Notes: generated by a model not told the origin, from the sequence alone. Shown: positions 13,535 through 21,650, numbered from the stretch's first letter. The stretch is DNA of 33,348 nucleotides from an uncultured Rhizobiaceae bacterium (GCA_947259295.1 CAMYMG010000093.1:1-33348); one strand, 5' to 3'. Numbers and translations are program-made.

Positions 13535-15082
13535 ATGCAAAATCCGCCGGGCATGTCCCCCCACATCCTCCGCCTGTTCGACAGCGCCCTTGACGCGGTC
13601 GTCGGCATGGACGACGCCGGTATCGTGATCGCCTGGAACAGGAGCGCCGAGCAGATATTCGGCTGGGCCGCTTCGGCGGCGCTCGGCCGCAACATGGGCG
13701 ACCTCATCATTCCGCTTCAGCACCGCGCGGCGCATGATGCGGGGCTCAGTCACTATCTGAAGACCGGCCACGGGCCCGTCCTCAACAATCGCATTCAGAT
13801 CACGGCGCTCGATATGGGCGGCCGGGAGTTTCCGGTCGAACTGTCGGTGATACCCATCGCCGCCGACGGCAAGACGGTCTTCTACGCCTTCATCCGCAGC
13901 CTTGAGGAACAGGAGAAGAGCAGGCGGCAGCTCCAGCAACGCGCCATCGAGGCCGAAATCCTGTTCGAGATATCCCAGAAGCTGGTCGATGACGTAAGCT
14001 CCCCGGCGCTGGCCGAATTCTGCCTGCAGAAAATCTGCGAGGTAACCGGGTGCTCTGTCGGCCATCTCTACGAGGTCGGTGGCCCGAGCGGCGGCGCCGA
14101 GCTTCGCTCATCGAGCCTCTTTCATATCGCCGAGGAGCGCTACCTCCCGGCACGCGACATCTCTCGCCGCACGTCCTTTGCCAGGGGACAGGGACTGCCC
14201 GGCAGGGTCTGGGCGTCGGAAGCTCCGCTGGTTATCGAAAACATCCAGAACGACGCCAATTTCAAACGGGCCGACGAATACGCGGCGCTCGGACTGATCA
14301 GCGGCTTTGCGTTTCCGGTCCGCCGGCGCGGCGAGGTCCGTGCGGTGATGGAATTCTTCTCTGCCACGGAAATCCCGTTGAACGACCACCTGATCAAGAC
14401 CGCCTATACGATCAGCGGCCATGTCAGCCTTGCGCTTGATCGCAAGGAGGAGAGCGAATCCCGCGAACTCCTGCGCCGCGAACTGGCGCACCGCGTCGGC
14501 AACAGCATGTCGATCCTGGCTTCGATCTTCCGCAACTGCTGCAAGTCGGCCGACACGGTTGCCGAGCTGCAGGAGTCTTTCGAAACCCGGCTTCTGACGA
14601 TCGGCAAGGCCAACCGGCATTTCATTGACGCCGTCGATGGCCCGGCCTCGCTGCGCACGCTCATCGATGAGGCCGTTCAGCTGTTCCCGAAAGCCAGTTC
14701 CCTCACGATCGAGGGCGAACCCGTCGACGTCATGCCCTCGGCGATCATGCCCCTGTCGCTGATGCTGCACGAGCTCGTCACCAACTCGCTCAAGCACGGC
14801 GCGGTAAGCCGCCCGACCGGCACCGTCGCCGTAAGCTGGTCGGTAACCGATGCCGGCCAGCTGAAAATCCTCTGGAAGGAGGTCCTCGACGCGCCCGTCG
14901 CCGACAGCGGGCGCGAGGGATACGGCACCGTGCTTATCCGCGCAGTCATCGAACGCATGCTGGGCGGCAGTTTCCAGCGGACTTTCTCCGGCAATGAGTT
15001 CGAATTCCTGGCGACCATCTCGCAGGCTCACTTTCAGAGGGCGAAGGGCAGCAAGGGGACAGGCGCGAAGGCGCCGGCCTGA
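13535..15082 (+). CDS. PAS-GAF sensor histidine kinase of the HWE family
   Basis: Starting at the ATG 13535 (AAGGG 5 nt upstream) the protein has 515 residues: a PAS domain (about 8-125), a GAF domain (about 145-300) and a C-terminal kinase core. HWE features are present: the phospho-acceptor His319 in ELAHRVGNSMS, the N-box HELVTNSLKHGA with His412 and Asn417, the W-x-E motif (WKE at 447-449), and the G-box GYGTVLIRAVIERMLGG from 462. No transmembrane segment is seen, so it should sense a cytoplasmic cue. HWE kinases of alphaproteobacteria often feed the general stress response or light responses. No response regulator is adjacent. The PAS lacks an LOV-type GRNCRFLQ motif, so it is not a blue-light receptor of that kind. 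Confidence 0.9.
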   Translation: MQNPPGMSPHILRLFDSALDAVVGMDDAGIVIAWNRSAEQIFGWAASAALGRNMGDLIIPLQHRAAHDAGLSHYLKTGHGPVLNNRIQITALDMGGREFPVELSVIPIAADGKTVFYAFIRSLEEQEKSRRQLQQRAIEAEILFEISQKLVDDVSSPALAEFCLQKICEVTGCSVGHLYEVGGPSGGAELRSSSLFHIAEERYLPARDISRRTSFARGQGLPGRVWASEAPLVIENIQNDANFKRADEYAALGLISGFAFPVRRRGEVRAVMEFFSATEIPLNDHLIKTAYTISGHVSLALDRKEESESRELLRRELAHRVGNSMSILASIFRNCCKSADTVAELQESFETRLLTIGKANRHFIDAVDGPASLRTLIDEAVQLFPKASSLTIEGEPVDVMPSAIMPLSLMLHELVTNSLKHGAVSRPTGTVAVSWSVTDAGQLKILWKEVLDAPVADSGREGYGTVLIRAVIERMLGGSFQRTFSGNEFEFLATISQAHFQRAKGSKGTGAKAPA

Positions 15083-15084
15083 GG

Positions 15085-15100
15085 TCTTGGCGCCCCAAGA
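15085..15100. terminator. Hairpin between convergent kinase and oxidoreductase genes
   Basis: TCTTGG-CGCC-CCAAGA forms a short stem just after the kinase stop codon, extended by AGG/CCT pairs around a bulged A. No T-run follows. A termination role is plausible from position only. Confidence 0.4.
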
Positions 15101-15139
15101 ACCTTGCGCCGAGGGTCGCGCGGCCTGGACTCTCTGTCG

Positions 15140-16150
15140 CTAGGCTACGTCGAGCACGATCTTGCCGATATGCGCACCCTCTTCCATGCGTTCGTGCGCG
15201 CGCCACGCCTCCTTCAGCGGGTAGATCATGTCCATCACCGGCGCCACTTTGCGCGCCGCCAGCAGCGGCCATACCTTGGCCTCGAGAGCCGCGGCAATTC
15301 CGCCTTTGAACTCCGCGGTGCGCGGCCGCAGCGTCGACCCCGTATGGGTCAGACGCTTGACCATCAGCCGGGAGAAATCCGTGCTCGCGACGGCGCCGCG
15401 CTGCACGGCTATCTGCACGATGCGGCCCTCAACCGCCGCCGCTTCGTAGTTGCGCGCCACATAGTCGCCGCCCACCATGTCGAGGATGACGTCTGCGCCC
15501 TTGCCGTCGGTCGCTTCCTTGACGGCGGCAACGAAGTCCTCATCCTTGTAGTTGATCGCCCGGTCGGCTCCGAGTTTCAGACACGCCTCGCATTTCTCCG
15601 CCGAACCGGCCGTCGCGATGACATAGGCGCCGAAGGCCGAGGCCAGTTGGATCGCAGTCGTGCCGATGCCCGACGAGCCGCCATGCACGAGCAAGGTTTC
15701 GCCGGCCTTCAGCCCGCCGCGCTCGAACACATTGTGCCAGACGGTGAAGTAGGTCTCGGGGATGGCCGCTGCCTCGGTGAAAGTGAACCCTTCCGGCAAC
15801 GGCAGGGCATTGCTGGCGTGAACCGCTACATATTCGGCATAGCCGCCCCCGGCGACCAGCGCACAGACTGCGCTGCCGACGCGCCAGCGCGGCGCATCCT
15901 CGCCCTGCGCGACCACCTCGCCCGAGACTTCGAGGCCAGGCAGATCCGATGCGCCTGGCGGCGGCGGATAGGCGCCCTTGCGCTGCAGCACATCCGGCCG
16001 GTTGACGCCCGCCGCCTTGACCCGGATCAGTATCTCGCCTCGTCCGGGCCGCGGGACCTCCCGCCTTTCCGGCTTGAGCACGCGTGGGCCGCCCGGCTCC
16101 GAGATCCCGATCGCAGTCATCTTCTCGGGGATTTTCGCAGCGTCGGTCAT
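15140..16150 (-). CDS. NAD(P)H quinone oxidoreductase (zinc-independent MDR, PIG3-like)
   Basis: The 336-residue protein is a medium-chain dehydrogenase/reductase without zinc-ligand cysteines. The substrate lobe has AAGVNRPDVLQRKGAYPPPPG (47-67), typical of the PIG3/qor group. The cofactor motif HGGSSGIGTTAIQLA lies at 156-170. Such enzymes reduce quinones or enones with NADPH. The ATG at 16150 is chosen because AAAGGA lies before it and the family N-terminus (MTAIGISEPGGP...) begins 11 residues on; the longer open frame upstream only runs antisense to the DUF1192 and MFS genes. It is divergent from DUF1192, with a 94-nt gap. Confidence 0.92.
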   Translation of the reverse strand: MTDAAKIPEKMTAIGISEPGGPRVLKPERREVPRPGRGEILIRVKAAGVNRPDVLQRKGAYPPPPGASDLPGLEVSGEVVAQGEDAPRWRVGSAVCALVAGGGYAEYVAVHASNALPLPEGFTFTEAAAIPETYFTVWHNVFERGGLKAGETLLVHGGSSGIGTTAIQLASAFGAYVIATAGSAEKCEACLKLGADRAINYKDEDFVAAVKEATDGKGADVILDMVGGDYVARNYEAAAVEGRIVQIAVQRGAVASTDFSRLMVKRLTHTGSTLRPRTAEFKGGIAAALEAKVWPLLAARKVAPVMDMIYPLKEAWRAHERMEEGAHIGKIVLDVA

Positions 16151-16184
16151 CTCGCGTCCTTTGGCATCGCCGGCTGATGCGGCG

Positions 16185-16213
16185 TTGGTTCCTGTGGTTG
16201 GACTATGTATGCT
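16185..16213 (+). promoter_or_regulatory. Possible promoter of the DUF1192 gene
   Basis: TTGGTT (16185-16190) and TATGCT (16208-16213) are spaced by 17 nt and end 31 nt before the DUF1192 start codon. Both boxes are moderate matches. Confidence 0.4.
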
Positions 16214-16244
16214 TTGCCGCAGACGATGCAAACGGAGCAGCGCC

Positions 16245-16439
16245 ATGGCGATATTCGACGACGAACCTCGCAAGAAGTCCAAACCGCACGAGATTGGCCA
16301 GGACCTGTCGCTCCTTTCTGCCGGTGAACTGACCGAACGCATCGAGATGCTGCGCCTGGAGATCGCCCGGCTTGAGGCGGATCTCGCAGCCAAGAGCGCA
16401 ACCAAGACGGCCGCCGAGGCGCTTTTCCGGCGCGGTTGA
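16245..16439 (+). CDS. DUF1192 small protein
   Basis: The 64-residue protein fits DUF1192: an acidic start (MAIFDDEPRKKSKPHEIGQDLSLLS), then LTERIEMLRLEIARLEADLAAK, which should form a short coiled coil, and a conserved AAEALF end. The function of this alphaproteobacterial family is unknown. The start is supported by GGAG 7 nt upstream. It is divergent from the quinone oxidoreductase and 88 nt in front of an MFS transporter gene on the same strand. Confidence 0.85.
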   Translation: MAIFDDEPRKKSKPHEIGQDLSLLSAGELTERIEMLRLEIARLEADLAAKSATKTAAEALFRRG

Positions 16440-16527
16440 TCGCCATATCGATTGCCCGTCGGGAAAAAGCCTGAAAGCAGCTGTCCACGGGCAACGCACC
16501 CGCCACTGATTCGAAAGCCTTGTTCGC

Positions 16528-17802
16528 ATGCTTGCCACCTACCGCCCGATCCTCTCCCTGCTGCGCGGCACCGCGTTCCTTCTTGCCGCATCGGGTCTGC
16601 ACGGGCTGCTCTTGCCGTTGCGCGGCCAGATGGAAGGCTTCTCGACAGCTTCGCTCGGCCTGATGGGCACTGCCTGGGCAGGTGGGTTCGTTGCCGGTTG
16701 CTTTCTCGCGCCGCGCATCGTGCGCCGTGCCGGGCATGTGCGCGCCTTCGGCACCTTCGCCGCGGCAGGCGCCATCGTCGCGCTGCTCAGCGGCCTCATC
16801 ATCGACGAGTATGTCTGGATCCTGCTGCGCGCCTTCACCGGCTTCGTCATGGCCGGCGCCTTCATGGTGATCGAGAGCTGGCTCAACGAGAAGTCGACCA
16901 ACGAGAACCGTGGCACGGTGTTCGGCCTCTACATGATGGTCACCTACGCATCCATCATGGCCGGCCAGATGATCGTCGCGGCCGGCAATGTCGGCAGCGC
17001 GTCGCTGTTCATGGTCACCGGCATATTTTTCTGCTTGTCGCTTATTCCGACGGCCGTCTCGACCGCCGCCAGCCCGGCTCCGCTGCAGGATGTCTCGCTC
17101 GACATAAAGGGCCTCTACGCCAATTCGCCGGTCGCCTCCGCCGCCTGCCTGCTCACCGGCGTCGCCAACGGCGCCTGGGGCACGCTCGGCGCCGTCTACG
17201 GCGCCCGCATCGGCATCTCCACCGCCGAGATCGCGCTGATGATGAGCCTTGTCGTCGTCGCCGGCGCGGCGCTGCAACTGCCTGTCGGCCGCCTCTCCGA
17301 CAGGACCGACCGCCGTTTCGTGCTGACCGGGGCATCCGCATTGTGCGGCCTCTTCGGCGTCCTGATCTTCCTGGTTGCTCCGCGTTCCGGCGTCTGGGTC
17401 ATCGTCATGACCGCCGCCTACGGCGCCTTCGCCTACACGCTCTATTCCCTTGCCGTTGCGCATGCCAACGACCACGCCAGGCCGGAGGACTTCGTCAAGG
17501 TTTCCGGCGGCCTGCTGCTGCTCTACGGCTTTGGCACCATGATCGGGCCGATGCTGGCGGCCGCGTTGATGGGCGCGCTGCGCCCGGAGAGCATTTTCCT
17601 CGCGACCGCTCTGCCGCATTTCCTGCTGGTCGGCTACACGCTGCTGCGTATCTCCAGGCGCGCGCCGGTGCCTTTCGAAGACCGCGAGGCGTTCAAGACA
17701 CTGCCGGCCGAGCGGGGTGTCACCCCGCAGGCAGCCCTGCTCGATCCGCGCACGCCCGAACAGCCCGAGCAGTCCGAGGAACTCAAGCAACAAGACAATT
17801 GA
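16528..17802 (+). CDS. MFS transporter, YcaD-like
   Basis: The 424-residue protein has about 12 hydrophobic segments and the features of the YcaD-like major facilitator group, such as the early GLHGLLLPLRGQMEGFSTASLGLMGTAW-type loop (residues ~25-52), an RIVRRAGHVRAFG motif between segments 2 and 3, and FMVIESWLNEKSTNENRG (about 113-130). Substrates are unknown for the group. The C-terminus is a Glu/Gln-rich tail. The ribosome binding site is weak. An ArsR-family regulator begins 30 nt downstream on the same strand, so the two may form a regulated efflux pair. Confidence 0.88.
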   Translation: MLATYRPILSLLRGTAFLLAASGLHGLLLPLRGQMEGFSTASLGLMGTAWAGGFVAGCFLAPRIVRRAGHVRAFGTFAAAGAIVALLSGLIIDEYVWILLRAFTGFVMAGAFMVIESWLNEKSTNENRGTVFGLYMMVTYASIMAGQMIVAAGNVGSASLFMVTGIFFCLSLIPTAVSTAASPAPLQDVSLDIKGLYANSPVASAACLLTGVANGAWGTLGAVYGARIGISTAEIALMMSLVVVAGAALQLPVGRLSDRTDRRFVLTGASALCGLFGVLIFLVAPRSGVWVIVMTAAYGAFAYTLYSLAVAHANDHARPEDFVKVSGGLLLLYGFGTMIGPMLAAALMGALRPESIFLATALPHFLLVGYTLLRISRRAPVPFEDREAFKTLPAERGVTPQAALLDPRTPEQPEQSEELKQQDN

Positions 17803-17832
17803 GATTGCCGGCTTCTTGCCGCACAAGGGAGT

Positions 17833-18096
17833 ATGACTTTCGCCGACGCCTTCGCGGCCATCGCCGATCCCAACCGCCGCCACCTGCTCGAGGAGTTGCG
17901 CAGGGGACCGAAGACCGTTGGCGAACTCGCCTCCGGGCTGCCGGTTTCCCGCCCCGCCGTTTCGCAGCACCTGAAGATCCTGCTCGACGCCGGTCTGGTG
18001 AGCGCGAAGGCCGAGGGCACGAGCCGGATCTACGCCGTATCGACGCCGGGCTTCCTCCAACTCAACATATGGCTGGACCAGTTCTGGCAGGAATAG
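17833..18096 (+). CDS. Small ArsR-family winged-helix regulator
   Basis: The 87-residue protein is a compact ArsR-type repressor with the start FADAFAAIADPNRRHLLEEL and recognition region VSRPAVSQHLKILLDAGLVS (46-65). It has no cysteine at all, so it is not a thiol-based metal sensor of the ArsR/SmtB classic kind nor a BigR-like persulfide switch. Translation is odd: AAGGGAG ends 1 nt before the ATG and no other in-frame start exists, since a stop lies 33 nt upstream. It follows the MFS gene by 30 nt and probably shares its message. Confidence 0.85.
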   Translation: MTFADAFAAIADPNRRHLLEELRRGPKTVGELASGLPVSRPAVSQHLKILLDAGLVSAKAEGTSRIYAVSTPGFLQLNIWLDQFWQE

Positions 18097-18188
18097 CAGC
18101 CGCCGCGCCATGCATCACCCTGCGAGATGACGGCGCTCAAACCAATTGGTAGGATGCCTGCGGGCAGCAAATCTGAGAAGGAACCGCG

Positions 18189-18914
18189 ATGCTAGAGGCG
18201 ATCGGAAAACTGGGGCCCGCGCTGCGTGGACTGGGCCTGCTGGCAATGCTCGGTGCATGTCAGGTTGCGTTGCTTGGCGCGGCATTCGCCGCCGTCGATT
18301 GCAGGACCGACGCGGCGCCCGGCGTCGACTGGACGGACTGCGAGAAGAAGCTGATCATCCTGCGCGGTGCCGACCTCAACGGGGCGGTCCTGACCGACGT
18401 CGACTTCACCTCGACCGACCTCCGCGACACCAACCTGCTTGCCGCCAATCTGGAAAAAGCCACGCTGGTTCGTGCGTCGCTTGCGGGCGCCGATGCCAAG
18501 GGCGCAAAGTTCGACCGCATCGAGGCCTATCGCACCGATTTCAGCGGCATCGATGCTCAGGGCGCGGTCTTCAACAGCGCCGAGATGCAGCGGTCGAACT
18601 TTACCGGCGCCAACCTCCTCAATGTCGACTTCAGGAAGGCCGAACTGGGCCGGGCGGAATTCCTCGATGCCGAACTGACCGGCAGCAGCTTTACCCTGGC
18701 GAATCTGGCGAGGGCCGATCTCTCAAAGGCGAAGTTCACCGGCCCTATCGACTTTGCCGACTCGTTCTTTTTCCTGACGCGGATCGACGGTCTCGACCTC
18801 AGTGCCGCGACCGGGCTTGCCCAGTGGCAGATCGACATGTCGTGCGGGGATTCCGCAACCAAGCTGCCGGCCGGCCTCACGGCGTCGGCAAGCTGGCCCT
18901 GCGATTTCGACTGA
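18189..18914 (+). CDS. Exported pentapeptide-repeat protein
   Basis: The 241-residue protein has a hydrophobic N-terminus (signal peptide, about 1-35) and then, from about 57 to 175, pentapeptide repeats of the A(D/N)LXX kind, for example LRGADLNGAVLTDVDF, ANLEKATLVRASLAGAD and GANLLNVDFRKAELGRAEF. Such repeats fold into a right-handed quadrilateral beta helix. Four cysteines lie outside the repeats (near residues 24, 38, 51 and 217 and again at the end), which suggests disulfides in the periplasm. AAGGA precedes the ATG. Function is unknown; nothing next to it suggests a partner. Confidence 0.83.
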   Translation: MLEAIGKLGPALRGLGLLAMLGACQVALLGAAFAAVDCRTDAAPGVDWTDCEKKLIILRGADLNGAVLTDVDFTSTDLRDTNLLAANLEKATLVRASLAGADAKGAKFDRIEAYRTDFSGIDAQGAVFNSAEMQRSNFTGANLLNVDFRKAELGRAEFLDAELTGSSFTLANLARADLSKAKFTGPIDFADSFFFLTRIDGLDLSAATGLAQWQIDMSCGDSATKLPAGLTASASWPCDFD

Positions 18915-18977
18915 CCGACCGGCCGGCAGGCCGCATCTTCGGCCGTCCGCAAGCCCTTGCAGAAGTAGAAATCACAT

Positions 18978-19001
18978 CCGGCGGCACCGGGGCGCCGCCG
19001 G
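18978..19001. terminator. Hairpin between convergent pentapeptide and DUF465 genes
   Basis: CCGGCGGC and GCCGCCGG pair perfectly around an 8-nt loop in the 122-nt convergent gap. No T-run is present on either side. Its position suits a bidirectional transcription end. Confidence 0.4.
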
Positions 19002-19036
19002 CAAGCTACCCGGGGTTCGGGCTTGATCGGGTGTGG

Positions 19037-19216
19037 CTAGTGGCGCGTCGGCTGCGCCTTCAATTTCTCGATTTCGTCCTTGATGGCCAGCTTGCGCCGC
19101 TTGAGGAGCACGATTTGTAGATCGTCGACGGACGGATGAAGCAGTGCTTCGTCGATCTCGCGTTCGATATCGCCGTGTCTCCGCTGCAGTTCTTCAAGGT
19201 GGTTGGCAAGCGACAT
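19037..19216 (-). CDS. DUF465 (YdcH-like) small protein, copy 1
   Basis: The 59-residue protein reads MSLANHLEELQRRHGDIERE..., followed by LLKRRKLAIKDEIEKL, the conserved DUF465 core. It should be a short helical hairpin or coiled coil. No function is established. AAGGGAG lies upstream of the ATG. A second, divergent DUF465 gene begins 233 nt away. Confidence 0.85.
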   Translation of the reverse strand: MSLANHLEELQRRHGDIEREIDEALLHPSVDDLQIVLLKRRKLAIKDEIEKLKAQPTRH

Positions 19217-19449
19217 GAGTGGTTGCTCCCTTGTTGGGTTCCTCGAGCGCACCGCCCACAGCCGATTTCCACCGCTGGTCCGCACTGTGACGGCACGATG
19301 ACAGTGTGCCATTTTACGACTTCGATGTCGAACATGCGTTGGTAGGATTTCCCGCAACAACGAAATGTGCTAAGGGCTGCGCGCCGGTCGTCTTTGCCTC
19401 CGGACCTATCCGGATTGGCGTGCATTTTCGCAGCCGAAACTTGCAGACG

Positions 19450-19659
19450 GTGGACATTTTGGACCAGGAACAGACTGAAATCCGCCTGGAATATGCCAAA
19501 CTGAAACAGGATCACGCCGATTTCGACGCGGCTATCGAGGCGATGATAGCGATGGGCTGCGACCCGCTGCAGATCCAGCGGATGAAGAAGAAGAAGCTGG
19601 CCTTCAAGGACCGGATCAAGAATCTCGAAGACAAGATCATCCCCGATATCATCGCGTGA
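19450..19659 (+). CDS. DUF465 (YdcH-like) small protein, copy 2
   Basis: The protein contains EIRLEYAKLKQDHADFDAAI and the family core MKKKKLAFKDRIKNLEDKI. Starting at the GTG 19450 it has 69 residues. TTG codons at 19441 and 19459 are also in frame and no ribosome binding site decides between them; the longer reading to 19306 has an unlikely cysteine-rich extension. It differs clearly from the divergent copy at 19037-19216 (only the L-A-x-K-D-x-I core is shared), so this is not a recent duplication. Confidence 0.75.
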   Translation: MDILDQEQTEIRLEYAKLKQDHADFDAAIEAMIAMGCDPLQIQRMKKKKLAFKDRIKNLEDKIIPDIIA

Positions 19660-19740
19660 TTCGCATCATGCGGGACCCTGTCCTTGCGGCGGGCCGGGAT
19701 TTCCGTTACTTCCCGCCCTCTTTCGGCAGGAAACGGGTCT

Positions 19741-20238
19741 TTGACGAACAACCGCGCTGACGTCGCCATCATCATGGGCAGCCAGTCCGACTGGGCGACC
19801 ATGCGCCACGCGGCCGAAGCGCTCGATGCGCTCGGCGTGCCCTACGAAAAGCGCATCGTCTCCGCGCACCGCACACCCGAAAGGCTCTACGAATTCGCCA
19901 GGGGCGCCAAGGCCGCCGGCCTCAAGATCATCATCGCCGGCGCTGGTGGCGCTGCCCATTTGCCCGGCATGACCGCTGCCTTGACCCCGCTTCCCGTCTT
20001 CGGCGTTCCTGTGGAATCCAAGGCGCTCTCCGGGCAGGACTCGCTGCTTTCTATCGTGCAGATGCCTGCCGGCATCCCGGTCGGCACGCTGGCCATCGGC
20101 AAGGCCGGCGCCGTCAACGCTGCCCTGCTTGCGGCGGCCGTGCTGGCGCTCGCTGATGCGGATCTGGCCACCCGGCTCGACAGCTACCGCTCGGAGCAGA
20201 CTGCCCGTGTCGCCGGCGAGCCTTCCGACACGCCATGA
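19741..20238 (+). CDS. purE: N5-carboxyaminoimidazole ribonucleotide mutase PurE
   Basis: PurE converts N5-CAIR to CAIR in purine synthesis. From a TTG start at 19741 (AGGAAA 7 nt upstream) the protein has 165 residues, the normal length: [18 protein letters not shown]. Motifs are GSQSDW (13-18), SAHRTP with His43 (41-46) and [10 protein letters not shown] (68-77). A longer frame from 19684 would add an unrelated stretch. It overlaps purK by 4 nt (ATGA), so the two are translationally coupled. Confidence 0.95.
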   Translation: MTNNRADVAIIMGSQSDWATMRHAAEALDALGVPYEKRIVSAHRTPERLYEFARGAKAAGLKIIIAGAGGAAHLPGMTAALTPLPVFGVPVESKALSGQDSLLSIVQMPAGIPVGTLAIGKAGAVNAALLAAAVLALADADLATRLDSYRSEQTARVAGEPSDTP

Positions 20239-21314
20239 AGCCTCTTCCTCTCGGCGCCAGCATCGGCATCATCGGCGGCGGCCAACTCGGCCGCATGCTG
20301 GCGGCCGCCGCGGCGCGGCTCGGCTACCGCACCATCGTGCTTGAGCCGCAGCCCGATTGTCCGGCCGCCCAGCTCGCCAACCGCCAGATCGTTGCCGCCT
20401 ATGACGATCCGGAAGCGCTGGCCGAACTGGCCAGCAACTGCGCTGTCGTCACCTATGAATTCGAGAATGTGCCGGTGGCCACCGCGACGAAACTCGCCGC
20501 ATCCGTGCCTGTCTGTCCCCCGTCCTCGGCGCTCGAGGTCAGCCAGGACCGCCTAGTGGAAAAGCGTTTCCTCAACGCCCAGGGGATATCCACAGCGGAC
20601 TTTCTTCCTGTGGATAACGATGCCGACCTTGCCGCGGCACTGCAATCTTTCGCTGGCGCTGGCGTCCTGAAGACCCGCCGCATGGGCTACGACGGCAAGG
20701 GTCAGCGGGTCTTTCGCCAGTCATCGAGCGAACATGCCGGCGGCGTGTATGACGCGATGGGAGGCATACCGCTGATCCTCGAAGCACTGGTCACCTTCGA
20801 GCGGGAAATCTCGGTCATTGCCGCCCGAGGCATGGACGGGCGGCTGGCTGCCTACGACCCCGCGGAAAACGTGCACCGCGATGGCATACTGCACAGTTCG
20901 ACCGTGCCGGCGGCAATTGCGCCCGCCACGGCAGAAGCCGCACGGCAGGCCGCCTTCGCCATCCTCGAGGCGCTCGGCTATGTCGGCGTCATCGGCGTCG
21001 AGTTCTTCGCATTGCCGGACGGTGCCCTGCTGGTCAACGAGATCGCGCCGCGCGTTCACAATTCCGGCCACTGGACCGAGGCGGCCTGCATCGTGTCGCA
21101 GTTCGAGCAGCACATCAGGGCGATTGCCGGCCTGCCGCTCGGCGAGACGGCGCGTCATTCCGACTGCGTCATGGAGAACCTCATCGGTGAGGATGTCCTG
21201 CGTGCGCAGGCACTGTTTGCGGAGCCGGACCTGATGCTGCATCTATACGGCAAGGCCGAATGGCGCCCGGGACGCAAGATGGGCCATTTCACGCGCCTGC
21301 GTCGGGCATCGTGA
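20235..21314 (+). CDS. purK: N5-carboxyaminoimidazole ribonucleotide synthase PurK
   Basis: PurK is an ATP-grasp enzyme that uses ATP and bicarbonate to carboxylate AIR, supplying the substrate of PurE. The 359-residue protein has GGGQLGRM (14-21), YEFENVP, the glycine-rich loop [12 protein letters not shown] and the metal-binding [14 protein letters not shown]. All are complete. Its ATG overlaps the purE stop codon. No terminator is seen directly after the stop, but a hairpin with a T-tract lies at 21386-21406. Confidence 0.96.
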   Translation: MKPLPLGASIGIIGGGQLGRMLAAAAARLGYRTIVLEPQPDCPAAQLANRQIVAAYDDPEALAELASNCAVVTYEFENVPVATATKLAASVPVCPPSSALEVSQDRLVEKRFLNAQGISTADFLPVDNDADLAAALQSFAGAGVLKTRRMGYDGKGQRVFRQSSSEHAGGVYDAMGGIPLILEALVTFEREISVIAARGMDGRLAAYDPAENVHRDGILHSSTVPAAIAPATAEAARQAAFAILEALGYVGVIGVEFFALPDGALLVNEIAPRVHNSGHWTEAACIVSQFEQHIRAIAGLPLGETARHSDCVMENLIGEDVLRAQALFAEPDLMLHLYGKAEWRPGRKMGHFTRLRRAS

Positions 21315-21339
21315 ACGGGCGATTGTGGGCCGGCAAAGG

Positions 21340-21369
21340 TTGACAGCCACGACGATCGTCGTCTAAGAG
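21340..21369 (+). promoter_or_regulatory. Promoter upstream of rpmJ with palindromic spacer
   Basis: TTGACA (21340-21345) is a perfect -35, followed after 18 nt by TAAGAG. The spacer contains a perfect 14-bp palindrome, ACGACGATCGTCGT (21349-21362), a possible operator. The start of transcription would be near 21376. Confidence 0.55.
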
Positions 21370-21385
21370 CCAGACCGAATTCCGG

Positions 21386-21440
21386 CGCGCTCTTGGGCGC
21401 GTTTTTCAGTTTGGCCCGGCGAAGGGCCTATCGACAGGCC
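21386..21440 (+). promoter_or_regulatory. Structured leader of rpmJ
   Basis: Three stems can be drawn. CGCGC/GCGCG (21386-21401) is followed by TTTTT and looks like a small intrinsic terminator. GGCCC/GGGCC (21413-21428) and GGCCT/AGGCC (21425-21440) overlap and exclude each other. The right arm of the last contains the AGG that is the likely ribosome binding site of rpmJ. The first hairpin may end purEK messages or attenuate rpmJ. All function is inferred. Confidence 0.45.
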
Positions 21441-21446
21441 AGACCC

Positions 21447-21572
21447 ATGAAGATCAAGAACTCGCTCAAGGCCCTCAAGGCACGTCACCGCGACAACCGC
21501 ATGGTTCGTCGCAAGGGCCGCATCTACATCATCAACAAGACCGCTCCGCGCTACAAGGCGCGCCAGGGTTGA
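21447..21572 (+). CDS. rpmJ: 50S ribosomal protein bL36, cysteine-free type
   Basis: The 41-residue protein [20 protein letters not shown]... ends [11 protein letters not shown] and is bL36, a small basic protein of the large ribosomal subunit. It is of the form lacking the zinc-ribbon Cys-x-x-Cys/His ligands, as usual in alphaproteobacteria. It is a single-gene unit with its own promoter. The likely AGG ribosome binding site (21436-21438) lies 8 nt before the ATG inside a hairpin arm. Near-identical stem sequences flank the gene on both sides. Confidence 0.95.
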   Translation: MKIKNSLKALKARHRDNRMVRRKGRIYIINKTAPRYKARQG

Positions 21573-21577
21573 TGACG

Positions 21578-21594
21578 GGCCTGTCTGACAGGCC
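21578..21594 (+). terminator. Hairpin directly after rpmJ
   Basis: GGCCTGT-CTG-ACAGGCC is a perfect 7-bp stem 5 nt after the rpmJ stop. No T-run follows. Its sequence closely repeats the leader element at 21424-21440. Confidence 0.5.
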
Positions 21595-21650
21595 TCTCAA
21601 CACGAAAATTTCAGTTTGACCTGCCGCGTCACGGGATTAGATTCCCGTGG

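Noticed and set aside
16147..18111. 654-codon open frame on the minus strand across DUF1192, MFS and ArsR genes
   Set aside because: Same kind of antisense shadow; the plus-strand genes have recognisable domains and this frame has none.
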